DNA of 64,000 nucleotides from Kingdonia uniflora (Eukaryota; Streptophyta; Magnoliopsida; Ranunculales; Circaeasteraceae). Made by a program: the position numbers and the translations under genes. Below are positions 58,942 through 64,000 of the stretch, piece by piece (positions within the stretch are counted from its first letter, which is position 1; each line of letters starts with the position of its first letter). Below the pieces are notes generated by a model. The model made no database searches and had not been told where the DNA came from. It worked only from the letters and a program-made list of their open reading frames with translations. Location of the stretch: assembly GCA_014058105.1 (NCBI GenBank), contig JACGCM010000428.1:248001-312000 (forward strand). The letters run 5' to 3'.

Positions 58942-60231
58942 ATAAAGGATAGAAGTATCCATCACAACATCTGCATGACATCTGAAATTGTGAATGTACT
59001 TAAAAAGAAGGGGGAAGGAGATAATGTAGGTCTGAAATTAGACATAACACAACTATATGATACCCTTAACTTGGACTATATTCTAGCAGCTCTAAAAGCC
59101 TTTGGGTTCAGTGAACAATTCTGCAAGTGCATCTTAACTGTGATAAGCAGTGGAAAGGTGTTCGTCTCTATAAATGGGAGCCCAAGTGAGTTTTTTGAAG
59201 TTGGCAGGGCCTAAACAGGGTGATCCACTTTCACCCATTTCGTTTGCTCTATCTGAAGATATCTAGAGTACTAATATCTGTGGGAACATGGAAGAAACCA
59301 GCTTATGGTCACTATAAAGCAGGTACATGGACCCACCCATTTATTCTTTGCTGATGAAATATTTGTTTGTCGATGGTGCTAAAAAATGCCTAACAAACTT
59401 GAAAAAGTTACTCATTGAATACCAGCAAGCATCTGGACAAATTATAAGTGTTGACAAAAGTAGGATCTTTTTGGGAGGGGTGCCACTCACTAGAAGAAGG
59501 ATCATAACTGCCATTTTTCGATTTAGAGAAGGTACACTACATGAAACTTACCTGGGAATCCCAGTGATACAGGGGAGAGTTACTAAAAACATTATTACGC
59601 GTCTCATAGAAAAAATTAGAAAAAGAGCAAATAGTTGGACATGGAGAAATCTATCTTTTCAGGGTAGAGTTATTCTAGCAAAATCAGTGCTTAATAATGT
59701 TCCTACACAACATGGCAGTGTACAAATGGCTACAGTCCATGATCAAGGAGGGAGATGCTGTACTCAGGAATTTTATTTAGTCAGGAGATTCAATAAAAAG
59801 GAAAGGGGTTACTCTTAGATGGGGAAGGTATGTAAGTCAATTCAGTAAGGGGGTCTAGGGGTGAGAAGCCGGGGGGAAGTCAACAAGGCCATGTTATGTA
59901 AACTGTACTGGACATTTAGTGAGCAACATGAACATTAGACAAAATTCATGCAGGCCAAGTATTATAGCACAGCTGGAGATCAAATCAGATATCACAAATT
60001 CTCTTCTATCTGGCCAGGAATCAAAATTGCAAAAATATTGCAAAACCATACATTGGGGGACTATTGGAGATGGGACACATTGATTTTTGGAGAGACAAAT
60101 GGGCTACTGAGGTACCTCTACTGGAACATATAGATATTCCAAGAACATTGTGGAAAAACTGTACAGCTAGGGTGGGTGATTTTATTGACAACTCAGGTTG
60201 GGCCATGCCAAATGATATCAAGCTTATGTTG
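58942..60231 (+). mobile_element. LINE-4, segment 2 (RT and following region)
   Basis: Plus strand: RSIHHNICMTSEIVNVLKK, KLDITQLYDTLNLDYI (59035), INGSPSEFFEV (59170), FFADEIFV (about 59343; the second Asp of FADD reads Glu), TRRRIITAIFRF (59490), GIPVIQGRVTK and WRNLSFQGRVILAKSVL. Then HIDFWRDKWATEVPLL and WAMPNDIKLML up to the solo LTR. Same family as LINE-3. Frameshifts near 59215, 59320 and 59710. Confidence 0.9.
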
Positions 60232-61034
60232 TGTCACGACTCCAAAATCTAATAATCAGTACTTGAACCGATTACTGAGACTCGAGGTTGCACAGGTTGG
60301 GAATCCAAAGATTTAACCCACGAACGATCGAGCCGTAAACAAATTCTGGCTCGATCATTCACTTAGCAAAATCATCAGAGCAAAATAAGAATGAACAACA
60401 ATAGTGGAAGCAAAAGACATATATACATCAACTGAATATATACAAAGTCCTGAATAATATACAGAGTCAAAAGCTAAGATCATATACAGGGATGTCTAAA
60501 ACTATGGAGATCTGCAACAACCCCAAAATCAGCTCCAAACCTGCTGGAATCCTCGGCAGAAAACAGCTACTCAACCTCTGAAATGTTAACAAATAGCGAG
60601 GGTGAGCAAAACCACAGCTCACCGAAACCCAACAAAGCTAAATAACCAACTAAGTAATCCAGTGCCGAAGAAGAGTGAGGAGTGAATAATAAAGGCAAAA
60701 TCTTTAATGTAAAGTAACCAAAAACAACAACTACTACTACAGTTTAATTACACTACGGTTACTCTACACAATCACTAACAAGATCTATAATGCTGCCAAA
60801 AGAAGAAGTGGGTGATTTAGAATAAGAACAGAAGAATAGATGATAGGATTTAGAGTAAGAAGAGAAGAATGGATGATAGGATTTGGAATAAGAGTTAGGA
60901 GAAACAGAGAGTATGCAAAATATGATATGATGCAATGTTATGATGATATGATGGTGGCAAATTTGGAATAATCCCATACTTATTCTAAATTCTACAAGAT
61001 GTGTTATTATGAGCCATGCATTTCAACCTCGCCT

Positions 61035-61335
61035 GAGAAGTCTGGGCACTAGGAACTACCATCCAACCATGTCTCTCCTTGTTGGATGATACTTGGCACC
61101 AGGAGAACTATTCCAACCATGACTTTGCACGCAGGAGAAGACTGGGCACCAAGAAATAGTATCCAACTATGTCTCTCTTCGCAGGACGAGACTGGGCACC
61201 AGGAAAACTAATCCAACCATATCTTCACCTTGCTGGACAAGGTTGGGCACCAGGAAATAGTATCCAACCATGTCTCTCTTCGTAGGACGAGACTGGGCAC
61301 CAGGAAGACTAATCCAACCATATCTTGTCTCTGTA
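61035..61335. repeat. Tandem repeat in the solo LTR (about 60-bp units)
   Basis: Five to six units each begin near TGGGCACCAGGAAATAGTATC or a variant and continue CCAACCATGTCTCTCTTCG. Longer 120-bp pairs are more similar to each other. Confidence 0.85.
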
Positions 61336-62084
61336 TTTGAGACCCGATCATACTAAGTTTTAGGTGAATTAAATACTATCCAATGGGTAAGCGAATTCAC
61401 AGACAAACAATGACTAATTACCCCATCACAGTGCTATGCCATAATTACGCTAAACGACGAAGGAGGGCCCAATCTGACATGTCTAACCACAAGATGCTCT
61501 AACGATACTAGAAGCCCATAGCTTTTCTCAAACCAATACTAAGAGCAGCTAACTAAATTAACATTCAATAAACTACAAGTATGCTAAGAACGGCTAACTA
61601 GTTTATAGTTAAAATTATCAACACCTCTCTAATACAGGCAGTTCTCTAAATCAACACTAAGCAATTAGTATGGAAACTTAGCAAAGATGGGAAACTCACC
61701 TGTTATAATGCTCGATTCCTGATGATGCCAAAACCGGAGTTTCAAGCCCTAGGAATCGCGAAACGGCAAGGGAACGACCTAACAACACCCAAAACCCCAA
61801 TTGAAGCTCAATAATCACAAACCCTATAAACCCTAAATCATACTTCAACATCAGTAATCGAAATGAATCTATCGGAAGAGAGAGAGGAATTACTTACCGA
61901 GTAATGGGGTGAAGATCACGGCGAGGAGATGCGAAGAATTTGGCGTGAGAGGAGAGGATCTGCAGAGAGATGAGTGAAATGAATTTGGGGGTTAAGGGTT
62001 GTATATATAGGGGAAGGCCAATGTGTATTACGAGGAAGAGCCAACACTCGAAAAAAATAGCTCAAAACAGTTAAAAAAAAAATA

Positions 62085-62400
62085 GTCCAGAAAATGGACA
62101 GAAAATTCGTCGAAAGGACGAAATGGATGGGTTAAGTCCTAAGTCTTAACGGAACTGATAAAGGCTGTCGGCAACACCCACACGTACACAATAACATAAC
62201 CAACCCATCTAGAAGAGTCAACGCTAAAAAAAAAAATGGTTTAAAACTTTTCTGAACAAAAGTTCATAAATGGACAGAAAAGACGCCGAAAGGACAAAAT
62301 GGATGGGTTAAGTCCTAAGCCTTAACGGAACTGATAGGGGCTGTTGGTAACACTCACACACATACAATAACATAACCAACCCATCTAGGGGTTGCCCACA
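62085..62400. repeat. About 178-bp tandem duplication in the solo LTR
   Basis: Two copies of a unit carrying GAAAGGACGAAATGG, then ATGGGTTAAGTCCTAAG, TTAACGGAACTGATA and ATAACATAACCAACCCATC, starting near 62110 and 62288. A partial third CCCATCTAGGGGT follows near 62560. Confidence 0.85.
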
Positions 62401-62818
62401 ATAAAAAAAATAGCCTACTCCGCCCTAAAACCACCGGAACGCCTAAGTTGCCGAAAATGAATCTTTTTACCTAAAAATTCCAGAACCTGGCGGCGAACCC
62501 AACGGGCATCCGGAATCACCCCAAACCACACACACTCTATTAAAACATCATACCCGACCCATCTAGGGGTCGCCAAGGTCATGATACGGCCTCCTCCCGC
62601 CGAAACCACCAAAACCACTATAAGGGAATCTAATACCCAAAACTGAAAATATAGTACACCAATGTATGCATAACGGTTAGAATAAGCGTGGAATGACTAA
62701 CATGAATGATTATATGCAGACGTTAAAGAGTTGGAATATGCAGAATGATCAGGAATTTGAAATATGCGAAATGGGAATAGTAAAAGAAATTAAGAATTTT
62801 CAGGGTCACTACATGTTG

Positions 62819-62960
62819 TTAGTACTGGGAGTTAATATAAATCATATACCCTGCAGTCCAAGAATAAAGGATAAAATGGTTTGGGAGTTAGACTTGCATG
62901 GAGAGTTCTCAGTTAAGAATGCATTTGAGAATATCGGACAAAAAGAAACTACAGCATGGT
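62819..62960 (+). mobile_element. LINE-4, segment 3
   Basis: Encodes VLGVNINHIPCSPRIKDKM, ELDLHGEFSVKNAFENI and TTAW, parallel to LINE-3 at 42825-42970. It stops at the next LTR. Confidence 0.85.
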
Positions 62961-63468
62961 TGATAGGCATGAAAAATACCTATTTTTGTCCTTCAATTCA
63001 CATTATCTAGGACCTTATTTTATATTTCACTGAGCCTAATTAAAGTATGTTTGACTATTGCAGGTAATAAGATAATTGCAACCAAGCCCGGTCTTAAAGT
63101 CCAACTTTTAGAAGCTAAAGAGTTACCGGAGATTACCAATTGTCAAGAGCTGCTGGAGATGGCCTAGTACTATTCAAACAACTGCTGGAAGACTTAGTCA
63201 AAGATTTTGGCTAAAAGATCTTCCCAAAAGGAGGGTTGTTGAGGGAGATGAGGGCTGGAGTTAGGTTAAGAGGGAGAGTTGTAAAGGGAGAGAGGAGTTA
63301 TCTTTTTAGTTTACCATTTTTTATTTACGTAGTTCTCATTTTTGTTTTCATGTAAACCTTTTTTTTAATCAATAAAGAATGGTTTTTCTTAAATCACGAT
63401 TTTGATCTTTGCATCCCTGAGAACGAAACCCTTTATATTTCAACAACCCGATTTGATACGGATTATCA
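62961..63468 (+). repeat. 5' LTR of a Tat/Athila-group element that leaves the window
   Basis: Starts TGATAGGCATG and ends ACGGATTATCA, so the ends are TGATA/TATCA inverted. An AATAAA signal lies at about 63370. It is followed by a primer-binding site. The preceding five bases are ATGGT, the expected target duplication. The second LTR lies outside the window. Confidence 0.75.
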
Positions 63469-63470
63469 AA

Positions 63471-63488
63471 TGGCGCCGCTGCCGGGGA
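63471..63488 (+). promoter_or_regulatory. Primer-binding site, tRNA-Asp type
   Basis: TGGCGCCGCTGCCGGGGA starts two bases after the LTR. It fits the tRNA-Asp complementary site used by Athila-group elements with one mismatch. Confidence 0.8.
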
Positions 63489-64000
63489 TGCTATCGGTTT
63501 AAAATCACGATTTTTTTTATTATTGAATTTTTGTTTAGTAATATTTATTTAGATTTGTGTTTTCGTTTGAATTATTTCGATTTCTGTTTGCGTGTGAGAG
63601 GTATTTTGTTGTTTTCTCCAGGTTAAGAGTAATGTCAGGCGAGTGATAGGCGAAGAGGCCATAGTATTAAAGTGAAACAACTCCCACACGTCTCTCTCAA
63701 AGTCTCTGATCAAACCGACTCTCTCTATCAAAACAAAATCTCTCTCTCTCTCTCTCTCCCAAAAAATAGTCTCTCTCTCTCTCTCAAATCATTACTCACA
63801 CCCTCGATCTTGAACAATCTCTCAAATCATTAATACCCATCTCTTATCTCTATCAGTGAAGAACAATCTCTCAAAATTATGATCTTCGAAACCCTAAATC
63901 ATTCTCAAATCATTCTCTGTCAATAACAATCTCCCTGTGAAGAACAATCATTCTTTGGTTTTTTTTCTCAAAATTCTAATCTTCGAAACCCTAAATCAAT
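63489..64000 (+). other. Leader region of the right-edge element
   Basis: No open frame of note. CT microsatellites lie at about 63739-63785. The 3' 200 bases resemble the CT-rich leader before the LSM6 exon (about 30420-30520), sharing TCATTAATACCCATCTCT/TCATCAATACCCATCTCT. Confidence 0.55.

Larger units (their letters stand above)
53285..58946 (-). mobile_element. Complete Ty3/gypsy LTR retrotransposon (53290-58941), TSD ATAAA
   Basis: Two LTRs (53290-53832 and 58449-58941), a polypurine tract next to the left LTR, a primer-binding site next to the right LTR, and a 5-bp target duplication ATAAA at 53285-53289 and 58942-58946. Gag and pol are on the minus strand in the order protease, RT, RNase H, integrase. 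Coding frames are broken by many stops. The lineage is uncertain; a chromovirus-like element is possible, but no clear chromodomain was seen. Confidence 0.95.
60227..62818 (-). mobile_element. Solo LTR of 2.58 kb (60232-62813), TSD TGTTG
   Basis: The sequence starts TGTCACGAC and ends GTCACTACA, is bordered by TGTTG on both sides (60227-60231, 62814-62818), and holds no coding frame. On the minus strand it reads TGTAGTGACCC... to ...GTCGTGACA, typical of large Ty3/gypsy LTRs. A TATA box CTATATATA lies at about 62014-62006 (minus), followed by CT-rich leader-like DNA. The interruption falls inside LINE-4, whose frame resumes after the TSD. One LTR without internal region implies recombination between the two LTRs. 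Confidence 0.88.

Noticed and set aside
63471..63488. Possible tRNA gene signal near TGGCGCCGCTGCCGGGGA
   Set aside because: Only the 3' complementary part is present, at the normal place for a primer-binding site; no cloverleaf surrounds it.
63889..63999. Telomere-like CCCTAAA
   Set aside because: Only isolated copies in an AACCCTAAATC context; no tandem array.

Overview
The window is nuclear DNA from a flowering plant, most likely a eudicot. It has many spliced-type plant exons, plant-only protein families (FAR1-related, plant mobile domain, Transposase_28), AT-rich intergenic DNA and a very high load of plant transposons. The species cannot be named from the sequence. No intact host gene was found. 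Almost every coding segment is a transposon or a captured gene fragment, and most carry stops or frameshifts.

Layout, left to right. 1-2640: a FAR1-related (FRS, MULE-derived) pseudogene and a short unknown ORF on the minus strand, both tied to an 18-bp palindromic repeat that forms a 51-bp array. 3376-6110: 5'-truncated L1-type LINE (LINE-1, minus). 6212-7595: fragment A of a Tat-lineage Ty3/gypsy element (minus). 7596-14876: a CACTA-like terminus, then a decayed FRS/MULE transposase fused to an OTU protease domain (plus) and gene-poor DNA. 14877-29725: a Tat-lineage LTR retrotransposon (plus, Tat-1) whose pol is split by a 6-kb CACTA element (19145-25215). That CACTA element carries topoisomerase II and TM9SF/nonaspanin gene fragments. 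Between the end of pol and the 3' LTR, Tat-1 holds an antisense, spliced-looking accessory gene. 29787-33690: a MITE, an LSM6 first exon, a minisatellite and an RPL18 exon fragment. 33702-40975: a full-length 7.3-kb LINE (LINE-2, minus) with a 9-bp target-site duplication. 41157-44155: LINE-3 (plus). 44596-47526: a long hairpin, a plant-mobile-domain gene (minus) and a repeated GC-rich motif. 48660-53240: Tat fragment B (minus) with its 5' LTR.

53241-64000 is best read as one LINE (LINE-4, plus) that has taken repeated LTR-retrotransposon hits. These are Tat-B on its left side, a complete Ty3/gypsy element (53290-58941, TSD ATAAA), a 2.6-kb solo LTR (60232-62813, TSD TGTTG), and the 5' LTR and primer-binding site of a further element (62961 onward) that leaves the window.

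The genes do not form a host pathway. The interest lies in how transposons are nested, how they carry host exons (TOP2, TM9SF, LSM6, RPL18), and in accessory genes of unknown role: the antisense gene in Tat-1, the OTU domain on the MULE, and a short protein family present twice.
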